Shown piece after piece: positions 10,858 through 20,168 of a DNA stretch of 64,000 nucleotides (its first letter is position 1; each line of letters opens with the position of its first letter). Under the pieces are notes generated by a model. That model was not told the DNA's origin. It searched no databases and saw only the letters and a list, made by a program, of their open reading frames with translations. Both the position numbers and the translations under genes were made by a program. Source of the stretch: Orientallactaga sibirica (Eukaryota > Chordata > Mammalia > Rodentia > Dipodidae); NCBI GenBank assembly GCA_036365145.1, contig JAEOAD010000048.1, positions 12,658,501-12,722,500 on the forward strand. Direction: 5' to 3'.

Positions 10858-10992
10858 TCAGGTATGGTACACACTCCACACTCCTAGTACTCAGGAGATG
10901 GAGGCAGGAGGTCAGAAATACAGTGTCATCCTGGCTACATAGGGAATTTGAGGCCAGCCTGAGATACATGGGACCCTGTCTCAAACAAAATC
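10858..10992 (+). mobile_element. Old B1-type SINE
   Basis: cctagtactcaggagatgg to ccctgtctcaaac. Confidence 0.65.
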
Positions 10993-11085
10993 CATGAGAG
11001 CTATGGGGACATTTCAGATTCACATCATTGATAGGGAAGCTGGATTTGATCTGTAGATGTGTTTCTTGAGGTTAAAAAGCTAAAA

Positions 11086-11489
11086 AAGTCAGGCATGGTG
11101 GTGTATACCTTTAATTCCAGCACTTGGGAGGCAGATGGTAGGAGGACTCATGAGTTCCAGGCCACTCTGAGACTGCATAGTGAATTCCTGGTTAGCCTGG
11201 GCTAGATTGAGACCCTGCCTCAAAAAAAAAAAAAAAAAAAAAAAGAGGCTAATGGGTTGGAGAGATGGCTTAGTGGTTAAGGTGTTTGCCCGCAAAGCCA
11301 AAGGATCCTGGTTTGACTCTCCAGGACCCACATAAGCCAGATGCACAAGGGGGCACATGCATCTAGAGTTCGTTTGCAGTGGCTGGAGGCCCTGGCATGC
11401 CCATTCTCCCCGCCCCTACCCCGCCCTCTCTCTCTCTGCCTCTTTCTCTCTCCCAAATAAAGAAACAAATAATAAAATAATATAAAAAA
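11086..11489 (+). mobile_element. B1 + DIP-like pair between an 18-bp target duplication
   Basis: B1 11089-11244 and DIP-like 11252-11489 sit between perfect copies of gaggttaaaaagctaaaa (11068-11085 and 11490-11507). Confidence 0.85.
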
Positions 11490-11507
11490 GAGGTTAAAAA
11501 GCTAAAA

Positions 11508-11914
11508 GAGGGCTGGAGAGATGGCTTAGCAGTTAAGGTGCTTGCTTGTGAAGTCTAAAGACTCATGTTCGACTCTCCAGGCACCATGTAAGCCAGACAC
11601 ACAGTGATGCAATCACACAAGCTTGCACATGTGCACAAGGAGTGCACGCATTTGGAGTTTCCAATTCTCTCTCCCTGTCCCTTTCTCTCAAAAAAGAAAA
11701 CAGAGCCGGTGGCACACGCCTTTAATCCCAGCACTCAGGAGGCAGAGGTAGGAGGATCACCGAGAGTCCGAGGCCACCCTGAGTCTACATAGTGAATTCC
11801 AGGGCTAGAGTGAGACCCTACCTCAAAAAAAAAAAAAAAAAAAAAAAATAATAATAATAATTTTAAAAATAACTAAAAAAAGACCAGTCTGTTGGGCTTG
11901 TCTCAAAAAAAATT
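11508..11914 (+). mobile_element. Variant DIP-like SINE with a 3' module, split by a B1
   Basis: Head 11508-11702 has an unusual segment gtgatgcaatcacacaagc. B1 lies at 11703-11860. The 3' module gaccagtctgttgggcttg is at 11882-11900, then an A-rich tail and a third target copy near 11915-11930. Confidence 0.65.
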
Positions 11915-11980
11915 AAATTAAAAGCTAAAATTGAGCTTTCCTGACTTTTCCTGAGGTTCCCCTCTCCAATCTCCTCCCCT

Positions 11981-11982
<2 letters not shown>

Positions 11983-12022
<40 letters not shown>
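11983..12022 (+). repeat. (CA)n microsatellite
   Basis: About 20 CA units. Confidence 0.9.
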
Positions 12023-12025
<3 letters not shown>

Positions 12026-12221
12026 AAATTTAGGAAGATCTGAAACTCAGTTGGTAAGTGAGGCTCCGGAGAGCTGGGGAGGGTGTTCAGACTTTTTTCA
12101 AATTAGATAATTTTGAAATATGGGGCAAATCACCTGTCATGGAGTAAAATATGCATTGATTTGTGGCTAACAATTCATATGGAAGCAGGGAGGGATCTAA
12201 CATCATAAATAAGTGGATACC

Positions 12222-12359
12222 ACCCTTGGTGCCACACACCTTGAATCCCAGCATTTGGAGGCGGGTAGGGGGATCTTTGTGAGTTTGAGGCCAGCCTGGG
12301 GCTACAGAGTGAGTTCCAGGATAGCCTGGGCTACAGTGAGACCCTAACTTGAAAACAAC

Positions 12360-12418
<59 letters not shown>

Positions 12419-12660
12419 AGGAAGGAAGGAAGGAAGGAAGGAAGGACGGAAGGAAGGAAAGAGAGAGAGAGAGAGAGAGAAAGAGAAAGAAAGAGGGAGG
12501 GAGGAAAATATTGGTGGCACACTGCCTTAAATCCTACCACTTGGGAGGCCCAGGTAGGAGGATCACTGTGAGTTTGAGCCTAATTCCAAAGAGCCATACC
12601 CTACCTCAAAAAACCAAAAGAAAAAGAAAAAGAAAAGAAAAAAAAAGAAAGAAAAACAGA
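12222..12660 (+). mobile_element. Two B1 SINEs joined by a (GAAA)/(GGAA)/(GA) microsatellite
   Basis: 12222-12360 B1; 12361-12500 purine repeat grown from its tail; 12509-12660 B1 with an A/G tail. Confidence 0.8.
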
Positions 12661-12691
12661 AAATATTAAGAAAAATATAAGCTTTGTTGTA

Positions 12692-12832
12692 TTTTTTTTT
12701 GGTTTTCGAGGTAGAGTCTCACTCTAGCTCAGGCTGATCTGAAATTCTCTGTGTAGCCTCAGGGTATCCTTGAATCCACGATGATCCTCCTACCTCCGCC
12801 TCCCGAGTGCTGGTGCACCACCACGCCTGGCT
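12692..12832 (-). mobile_element. B1 SINE
   Basis: ggttttcgaggtagagtctc to accaccacgcctggct, with a short deletion of ggattaaagg. Confidence 0.85.
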
Positions 12833-12907
12833 GGGATTTTCTAAATTATAGGATTGGAGGGGTCTGTATAACATAATTTTAAATATCTTCTTTAAAAAGA
12901 GTCCAGA

Positions 12908-13400
12908 GAGCTGGAGAGATGTCTCAGCAGTTAAGGTGCTTACCTGCAAAGCCTAACAATCCCAGTTCAATTTCCCAGTAACCCACATAAAGCTGGATGC
13001 ACAAAACATGGTGCATGCTTCAGGAGTTTGCAGTGGCTGGAGGCCCTGGTGTGCCCATTCCTTGTGTATCCTCTCTCAAATAAATAAATAATTTTTAAAA
13101 ACTATTTTCACCATCTCTCTTTTCTCCATTCTCTCTTCTATCTCTCTCTCTCTCAGCTTGCCAATAAATAAATCAAAACATATTTTAGGGCTGGAGAGAT
13201 GACCTAGCGGTTAAGGCACTTGACTGCAAAGCCCAAGGACACAGGTTTGATTTCCCAGTATCCACATAAAGCCGGATGCAAGATGCATGTATCTGGAGTT
13301 TGTTTGCAATGACTGGAGGCCCTGGCACACCCATTCTCTGTCTGTCTGTCTGTCTCTCACTATATATGCACATATGTATACATACATACATACATATATT
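12908..13400 (+). mobile_element. Two DIP-like SINEs
   Basis: 12908-13095 and 13187-13400; the second ends in (TGTC)n and a (TACA)n-rich stretch to about 13400. Confidence 0.8.
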
Positions 13401-13417
13401 AGAAAGTTCAGAGTTGG

Positions 13418-13560
13418 CACCCAGGATGGTAGTATACACCTGTAATACCAGCATTTAGGAGGTCTGGCAGGAGGGTCACAGGTCATGTGATTCAGGACAG
13501 CTTGGGCTGTATAGAAGACCTCGAATCCAAAAAAAAAAAAAAAAAAAAAGAAAGAAAAAA
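13418..13560 (+). mobile_element. Old B1-type SINE with A-tail
   Basis: cacctgtaataccagcattt through a 20-A tail. Confidence 0.65.
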
Positions 13561-13659
13561 AGAGATCCAGGATTGAGAAGAGTGTCGCTTACTGGAGTAC
13601 ACACTTGCATGTACAAGGCCCTGGCACCCAAATACAAACACAGGTACACAAAATACAAA

Positions 13660-13797
13660 AATAATTTTTTTTGAGGTAGGGTCTCTAGCCTAGGTTAACC
13701 TGGAACTCACTCTGTAGTCTCAGGCCGTCCTTGAACTCCTATCTCTGCCTCCCCTCCCAAGTGCTAGGATTAAAGGCATGTACCACCAGGCCCAGCT
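13660..13797 (-). mobile_element. B1 SINE
   Basis: tttgaggtagggtctctagc to taccaccaggcccagct. Confidence 0.85.
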
Positions 13798-13812
13798 CAA
13801 AAACAAATTTTT

Positions 13813-14155
13813 AGCTGGCCATGGTGGCACATGTCTTTAATCCCAAAAGCCAAAGGACCCAGGTTCGATTCCCCAAGACCCATGTAAGACAGATGCACAA
13901 GGTGGTGCATGCATCTGGAGTTTGTTTGCAGTGGCTGGAGGCCCTGACTCACCCATTCTCTCTCCATCTGCCTCTTTCTCTCTCTCTACGCCCCCCCCAA
14001 CATTCTCTCAAATAAATAAATAAAATTTATTTTAAGAGCTAGGAGGCAGAGGTAGGAGGATCACTGTGAGTTTAAAGCCACTCTGAGACTACATAGTGAA
14101 TTCCAGATCAGCCTGAGCTAGAGTGAGACCCTACCTTGAAAAAAACAAAAAGAAT
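13813..14155 (+). mobile_element. B1 SINE split by a 5'-truncated DIP-like SINE
   Basis: B1 left piece 13813-13845 (to tttaatccca), DIP-like 13846-14035 starting mid-element at aaagccaaaggacccagg, B1 remainder 14038-14155 (aggaggcagaggtaggagg). Confidence 0.8.
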
Positions 14156-14220
14156 TTGAAAAAAAAGAATTTTAATCATTCTATTGAATATTTTGTTAGG
14201 AATTAAGAAGATAAAATGGA

Positions 14221-14427
14221 GGGGCTGGAGGGATGGCTTAGCAGTTAAGGCGTTTGCCTGAGAAGCCCAAGGATCCTGGTTTGATTCTCCAGGACCCGTG
14301 TTAGCCAGATGCACAAGGGGGCGCACGCATCTGGAGTTTGTTTGCAGTGGCTGGAGGCCCTGGCATGCTCATTCTCTCTCTCTCTCCCCCTCTTTCTCTG
14401 TCAAATAAATAAATAAATAAATAAATG
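14221..14427 (+). mobile_element. DIP-like SINE
   Basis: Full length with an (AAAT)n tail at 14403-14427. Confidence 0.85.
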
Positions 14428-14507
14428 TAAAATATTTTTTTAAAAAAGAAGATAAAATCGGATGAAAATCTAGATTTAAATCAAGTATAAAAGTAAAAAT
14501 ATTTTAA

Positions 14508-14848
14508 GTGATTGGTGTGATGGTGCATGCCTTTAATATCCACACTTGGGAGGCTGAAGAAGGAGGATCACTGTGAGTTCTATGCCATCCTAAGACTACA
14601 TAGTGGGTTCCAGTTAAGCCTGGTCTAGAGTGAGTCCTTACCTCAAAAAAAAAAATTAGTATATTTACTTGTAAAATTCTTTTATTTTATTATATTATTA
14701 TTATTATTATTATTATTTTGGTTTTTTGAGGTAGGGTCTCTTGCTCCTGCTGACCTGGTAGTCTCAGGGTGGCCTCGAACTCATGGCGAACCTCCTACCT
14801 CTGCCTCCCAAGTGCTGGGATTAAAGGTGTGCGCCACCACGGCCGGCT
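14508..14848. mobile_element. B1 (+) then B1 (-)
   Basis: 14508-14655 and 14718-14848; the second has an (ATT)n tail at 14695-14717. Confidence 0.8.
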
Positions 14849-14867
14849 AAAATTCTATTTTTCATTT

Positions 14868-15072
14868 GTTTGTTTGTTTATTTATTTATTTGACAGAGAG
14901 AAAGAAAGAGAGAGGACAGAATGGGCATGCCAGGGTCTCCAGCCACTGCAAACGAACTCTAGACGCATGCGCCACCTTGTGCGTCTGGCTAATGTTTGTC
15001 CTGGGGGATTGAACCTGAGTCCTTTGGCTTTGCAGGCACAGGCCTTAGCTGCTAAGCCATCCCTCCAGCCCC
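14868..15072 (-). mobile_element. DIP-like SINE
   Basis: Full length, (TTTG/TTTA)n at the left to ccatccctccagcccc. Confidence 0.85.
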
Positions 15073-15225
15073 TTACTTGTAAAATTCTAATTATCCACTC
15101 CACCCGGTTATAGTCTTTAAAACTACAGTGGTTTTTGTGTGCCCATTTAGGATATTGCTCATTCATAAGGTGATAATCCCAAGGACCATACTGTTTTAAA
15201 ATGAGAATGAATATTAAAAACCACT

Positions 15226-15920
15226 GGTAGCTGGGTGTGGTGGTGTACCCCTTTAATCTCAGTGCGCAGGAGGGAGAACTGCTGTGAGTTTGAGGCCAGC
15301 CTGAAACTACAGAGTGAGTTCCAAGTCAGCCTGGGCAAAAGTGAGACTCTACCTCAAAAAACCAAAAATTAAAATAAAAAAAAATACAACAACATTGGTC
15401 ACGGCTGGAGAAATGGCCTATAGGTTAAAGGTGCTGGCTTGTAAAGCCTGACAGCCAGATGTACAAAGTGGCACATAAGTCTGGAGTTTGCAGTGGCAGG
15501 AGGCCCTGGCATGCCCATACTCTCTCTGTGTTTGTCTATCAAGTGAATAAATAAAACAAGCCCGGTGTGGTGGTGCATGACTTTAATCTCAGCACTCGGG
15601 AGGCTGAGGTAGGAGAATTGTTGTGAGTTCGAGGCCTCCCTGAGACTATCCAGTGAATTCCAGGTCAGCCTGGACTAGAGTGAGACCTTACCTTGGACAA
15701 ACCAAAAAAAAAAAAAAAAAAGCATGGGTCAGGGATCTGGGGAGATGCCTCTGCAGTTAAAGGTACTTGTTTGCAAATCTTGCCAGCCTGGGTTAGATTC
15801 TCACTTAGATTCTCACTACCTACATGTGGCACATGGGTTTAGAATTTGCAGTGGCAAGAAGCCCTGGCACACACAACACACACACACACCTAGACGTACA
15901 TGTAAAAATAAATAAAAAAT
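15226..15920 (+). mobile_element. B1, DIP-like, B1, DIP-like
   Basis: 15226-15370, 15402-15556, 15560-15720 and 15731-15920. This is the last SINE cluster before the Hmgb1 promoter. Confidence 0.8.
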
Positions 15921-16799
15921 ATGTTTGAAAAACATTGGTCAGAAAAGGTTATCTCCAGTATTTTGATAAATTTGAATAAATGTAGTTTATAGCGGCTTAG
16001 AAATGATACAGAAATCTAGCCACTGTGATTTAATCTTACTCGGGTCTCATACATTGGAGGACTTGCTAGTTGGATTTAGAAGTGTCTAAAATGCCACGAG
16101 AGAAAGAAGGGGGAAGTCTGTTATAACTGAAGAGTGGTGTGGCCTGCCCTCCCCAGAAAGAATACATAGATAGTGTAGTCTTTAAAAGATAGTGTCGTCT
16201 TTAAAGGTGGTCATGACAGCTTGGCCATTTTCTCCCACCTGAGTGTAGGTGAGGACGGGCCAGGCTTGGTGAGTTGCAGGCAACCACAGCCTGTGGATTT
16301 GGGCAACCTGCACTCTGACTGCATCTAATCCCTTCGGGTAACAATATACCCACAGCACTCCTGTAACCCTAGAGCAGGTCCAGGGATGCCCTAAGTGGTG
16401 TGATGGGAGGGCAGATAGCATCACAAGGATTCGTTTGATTATACCAGTAATCCACACCGAGTCAAATGAAACAGCCAAACGGTTTAAAAAAGAAGAAGAA
16501 AAACACACACACACACACAAAAACCAAACTGGGGTCTTGAATGGATTTGCTAATTCCACCAGGCCCTCACAAACATTTCCTGACAAGAGTAGCCCCGTTA
16601 TCAAAACCAAGTGGCTGCGCTTTAATTACATGGGACCATTTTATTTGATTTCCAGGAAGTTTAATAAAATAGCGCTTTGTATTTAAATAAAAAGTTCTAG
16701 GCGTGCTGGGAAACTGGAGCAACCCAAAGGAAGAATTAAAAAGAAGGTGAGATCGAATGCCAGGTCAGGGGGTTGGAGATTGCAGGGTTCGGGGAGGCA
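15921..16799. other. SINE-free proximal upstream region of Hmgb1
   Basis: No repeat apart from a short (CA)n at about 16504-16520 and no gene. Its position and repeat depletion make it a candidate for upstream regulatory sequence. Confidence 0.5.
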
Positions 16800-17343
16800 G
16801 ACGCGATGGTTTAGGGAAGCCTAGAAGAGGGGGTGTCCGCAGGTGGACTGGCTGGGCCTGGTGACTTTCTTCTCCAATGCCCCCTTTTTTTTTTTGCCTT
16901 CCCAAGACACCCAAGGTGACAATGCCACCGTGGACGAGGCTCGGCTGCCTGGACCCCTCTCGGGCCCAGCGGAGACCTCGGTTTTCGTGGGGAGAGGCTC
17001 TCCCCTGCAGCCCCCCAACTTTGGAAAGCCTGGGGCCCCTTCTCTCAACGGCTCTGGGCGTCGTGTGGGCTAGGAAGGGGGGGCGAGGCCTGCGGGTGTC
17101 TCTCTTGTCCGGGGAGTCGGGGGCAGTCGTGCCAAAGTCCGGCGGTTCTCGCGGCGGCGGCCGCTCCGGCGTGGGGCCGGGCTGGGTTAGACACACGCAC
17201 ACATACACCATAGAGCTCTAGCTTTGCCGTAGCAGCTGCTGCCTCTGCCTCTGCCTCTCCCGCCTCAGCCTCTTTGCCCGGCATCCCCACACATTCAGAT
17301 TTGCGCGCTGTTTCAATCCTCGGTGACGTGTCCTCGGAGACGT

Positions 17344-17423
17344 CCAATAGCGAGCGGGCTCTGGTCAGGACAATGGGAGGTAACGGACCAATGAGCGGCC
17401 CCCGTGAGTTGGCGGTAGCCAAT
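17344..17423 (+). promoter_or_regulatory. Hmgb1: Three CCAAT boxes upstream of Hmgb1 exon 1
   Basis: CCAAT at 17344-17348, 17388-17392 and 17419-17423, all on the + strand and within 120 bp of the inferred start. A CRE-like tgacgtg lies just upstream near 17322. No TATA box is visible. NF-Y binding is the natural reading of CCAAT triplets in a CpG-island promoter. Confidence 0.75.
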
Positions 17424-17454
17424 AGGAGGCGCGCTGGCTGGAGAGTAATGTTAC

Positions 17455-17591
17455 AGAGCGGAGAGAGTGAGGAGGCTGCGTCTGGCTCCCGCTCTCCACA
17501 GCCATTGCAGTACATTGAGCTCCATAGAGACAGCGCCGGGGCAAGTGAGAGCCGGACGGGCAACTGGGCGACTCTCGGTGCCTCGTTGAGG
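17455..17591 (+). other. Hmgb1: Hmgb1 exon 1, non-coding (5'UTR)
   Basis: The sequence from about 17455 to the donor (TTGAGG before GTGAGT at 17592) matches my recollection of rodent and human Hmgb1 5'UTR, including the segments acagccattgcagtacatt and gccggggcaagtgagagcc. It joins exon 2 at 20005 (AAAAACAACTAAAG then ATG). The donor is strong. The 5' limit is approximate: it is set by the CCAAT cluster ending at 17423 and the start of the familiar cDNA sequence, not by a TATA box, and none is visible. Confidence 0.8.
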
Positions 17592-18001
17592 GTGAGTGTG
17601 TGCGGGGCCGCGAGGCGGCGGGGAAGAAACGCCTCCGGGAGCTGTACGAGTCCGCGTCGCGGGGGCCGGATCCCCGCGGCCGGGAACCGGCTGGGTCAGG
17701 CTCTACACAAAGGCAAATGAGGGGGGACCGTGGGGGGAAACTGCGTACGGAGCGAAGCCTCCGTGCCGGCCGCCGCGGGGGACGCTGCCCCGTTCCGAGC
17801 CGCGGGCCGAACCCTTCGGGGGCTGCCTGAGGCGCCGCCGCCAGCCTCGCGCCCCGACACTTTCCACCTTCCGTGGCGTCCGCGCTGACTGGCGCAAAAT
17901 ACATACACATAGATATTTTTTTAAAAATTTAATTACAAAAAAATTTTTTTTTTTTACAAAAAAACCGTGTTTTGGGTTTCCCCGTCCTTCCCCGGGCCGA
18001 G

Positions 18002-18400
18002 TGTTCCCAGCGGGCGGGCGGGCGGGCGGGCGTGCGCGGAGCGGGGCCGGCGGCGGCGGCGGCGCTTCCCCGGCTGCCTTGGCGGCCGCCGCAGCGAGAA
18101 CCCGAGAGCCGACGGGGGAGCGCGGACGGCCGGCCGGGCGGGCGGGGCGGCGCTGCGGGCGAGGGCGGCGCGGGTGGGCCGTGGCCGGGCCCTGCTCGGC
18201 CCGGGGCGAGGCGGTGGCGGCGGCGGCGATGGTGGCGGCGGCGGCGGCTTGTGTGTGTGTGTGGATGGGGGGGGAGCGGCGGCGCTGCGCTCGCTGGAAC
18301 ATGGCTGACTCGGCCCGGCGCTGGGTGGCTGAAGAGAAAACAAGGCGGGCGGGCGGGCGTGCTGCCGTGCGGGCGGGCGGGGGAGCTGGGCGCAGCAGTT
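18002..18400 (+). repeat. GGGC-repeat, G-rich intron 1 segment
   Basis: Runs of gggcgggcgggcgggcgggc at about 18013-18032 and again near 18344-18380 lie on the transcribed + strand just after the exon 1 donor. They are suited to G-quadruplex or R-loop formation. Confidence 0.6.
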
Positions 18401-18710
18401 CCGAGGCAACTTTTTTTTTCCCCTTTCTCCCCCCCCCCTCCGCATCCCTCTCTTCCTCTCTCTTTTCACAGCCCCGCGTTCTGCGCTCCGTGCGGGGGCG
18501 GCGGGGCGCGCGGAGGGACACGGGCCGGGAGCGGCGGTGGGGCCTGGCGGGCGCCGCCGGGGGGAGGGGAGCGGCGGCGGCGGCGGAGGAGGAGGAGGCC
18601 GGCGCGCGCCCCCCGCCCCTCCCGCTCCCCTCCCCTCCCCTCCCCCGGCCGTCATGGCGAGCGTGCGCACGCCCGCTCTCCTCGCTCTCTGTCTCGCTCT
18701 CTCTCTCTCT

Positions 18711-18750
18711 CACACACACACATACACGCGCACACACACGCGCGCACACA
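18711..18750. repeat. Alternating purine-pyrimidine CA/CG tract in the CpG island
   Basis: A (CT)n run from about 18680 passes into cacacacacaca and then cgcgcacacacacgcgcgca. Alternating CA and CG steps are prone to left-handed Z-DNA. Confidence 0.8.
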
Positions 18751-19480
18751 CAAAGGGAAGGAGCCATATTCTCGCTCGGCGGCGGCGGCGGCGCAGGCGG
18801 GGAAGACGCGCAAGCGGCCATTCCGTGCGCCGGCCCCGTGCGCCGGCCGCGGGCGGAGCCAGCCCCCATTTCGAGCGGGGCTGACAAAATGGGGACGGAT
18901 GGACGGACGGACGGACGCACGGGGGTGGTGGGGTTCTTCCGGGCGCACGTGGCGGCCTCGGCCTAACGGGGCGTCTTCACCCCCCCCCTCATCTTCCCTT
19001 CTTCTCTCTCAATCCTCTCTCGGGCCACTGGTGAAGTTCTTGGAAGGAGGAACGATCGCTCCGCGTGGGGAGACACCCCGACTTTCGCGCACCCGAAAAT
19101 AGATGCATTTGTGTGTGTATGTGTGTGTGTGTGTGTTTTCATATACATACATACACCATTCCCCCCTCCATCGGCACAACAAGGAAACCACCCAACCCCC
19201 GCGCCCCCCCCCCACACCCCGGTCCCGGGAAGGGCGGGAGGGGGCCGCCGGGCCCGCGGGCAGGAGTGGCTTTTGTCCCTCGTCTTGTTTACTCGGAGAA
19301 ACTTTGAGACCGGACGTGTGTAGTCACAAACCGAAATCCAGTGCGGGGCCAGAGCGATAGGAAGCCAGGCTCTGCCCGCCCGCTCAGCCTCCGCCCCCCG
19401 GGCCCGGAGCAAGCGAGCCAGCGCGCCCCGCAGCACCTCCCCCTCCCACCCGGCCCAGCAAAGTTTGATGCACAGAGGGG

Positions 19481-20004
19481 ATTTTTTTTTTTTTTAATCA
19501 CATCAACTTGAGCTGTAACAGGAGGTTTTTGTTTTTGTATCTTTTTTTTTTTTTTTAGGCCTGTAGATTTGCAAAGGGTCTATGCAGGCAATTTATCCCT
19601 TGTTATCCCTTGTGCACTGAAATCCTGCAAATTTGGGTGTGTTTTTTTTTTTGGGGGCTAAGATTTATGTTGAAAATGTTCTTTTCGATGTAAGAAAGTG
19701 TTCTGTAACCGCCTAGGCACTTGTTCAGGGCAGACAAGACAGATAACGAATACTTGTCTGTGTCTAGACTTCTTAAGATCACACAGAAGGACCGTTTCTG
19801 GGGTGTTTTTTTTTTTTTTTTTTTTTTTGGTTGGCATAGCCACTTCTAGGAATTGGCTAAGGGTGCCCTGTTTCTGTCTCGTGTTGTGGGAAAGTATAGT
19901 CACTACTGTGTTAAATAGCTCACACTTGGCTTTCCCTGACTGCCCTAAGCACTTTGCTGGTATATTGCTTAACTACATTGCTAACAGGAACATTTTTATT
20001 TTAG
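19481..20004 (+). other. Hmgb1: 3' part of Hmgb1 intron 1
   Basis: Unique sequence with several T-runs (19484, 19541, 19638, 19807) leading to the exon 2 acceptor. Confidence 0.7.
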
Positions 20005-20168
20005 AAAAACAACTAAAGATGGGCAAAGGAGACCCTAAGAAGCCGAGAGGCAAAATGTCATCATATGCCTTCTTTGTGCAAACCTGCCGGGAGGAACACA
20101 AGAAGAAGCATCCAGATGCTTCTGTCAACTTCTCAGAGTTCTCTAAGAAGTGCTCAGAGAGGTGGAAG
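20005..20168 (+). other. Hmgb1: Hmgb1 exon 2 (start codon, first part of box A)
   Basis: Acceptor ttttattttag ends at 20004; 14 bases of 5'UTR precede the ATG at 20019. The exon encodes residues 1-50, ending SERWK, and stops in phase 0 before GTAAGA at 20169. It contains C23 and C45. Confidence 0.95.

Larger units (their letters stand above)
16800..19480. promoter_or_regulatory. Hmgb1: CpG island spanning the Hmgb1 promoter, exon 1 and the 5' half of intron 1
   Basis: GC-rich and CpG-dense by eye from about 16.8 kb, free of SINEs throughout, with exon 1 roughly in its first third. Large open frames on both strands here reflect the lack of AT-rich stops. The downstream part (18.0-18.95 kb) carries GGGCGG boxes, G-runs and several GCCAT/ATGGCGG-type motifs, so it may hold a second start region. 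Confidence 0.9.

Noticed and set aside
17596..18966. Long open frames (456 codons +, 405 codons -) across the CpG island
   Set aside because: Low-complexity Arg/Gly/Pro/Ala products on both strands, caused by GC-rich sequence lacking stop codons; the region is Hmgb1 intron 1.
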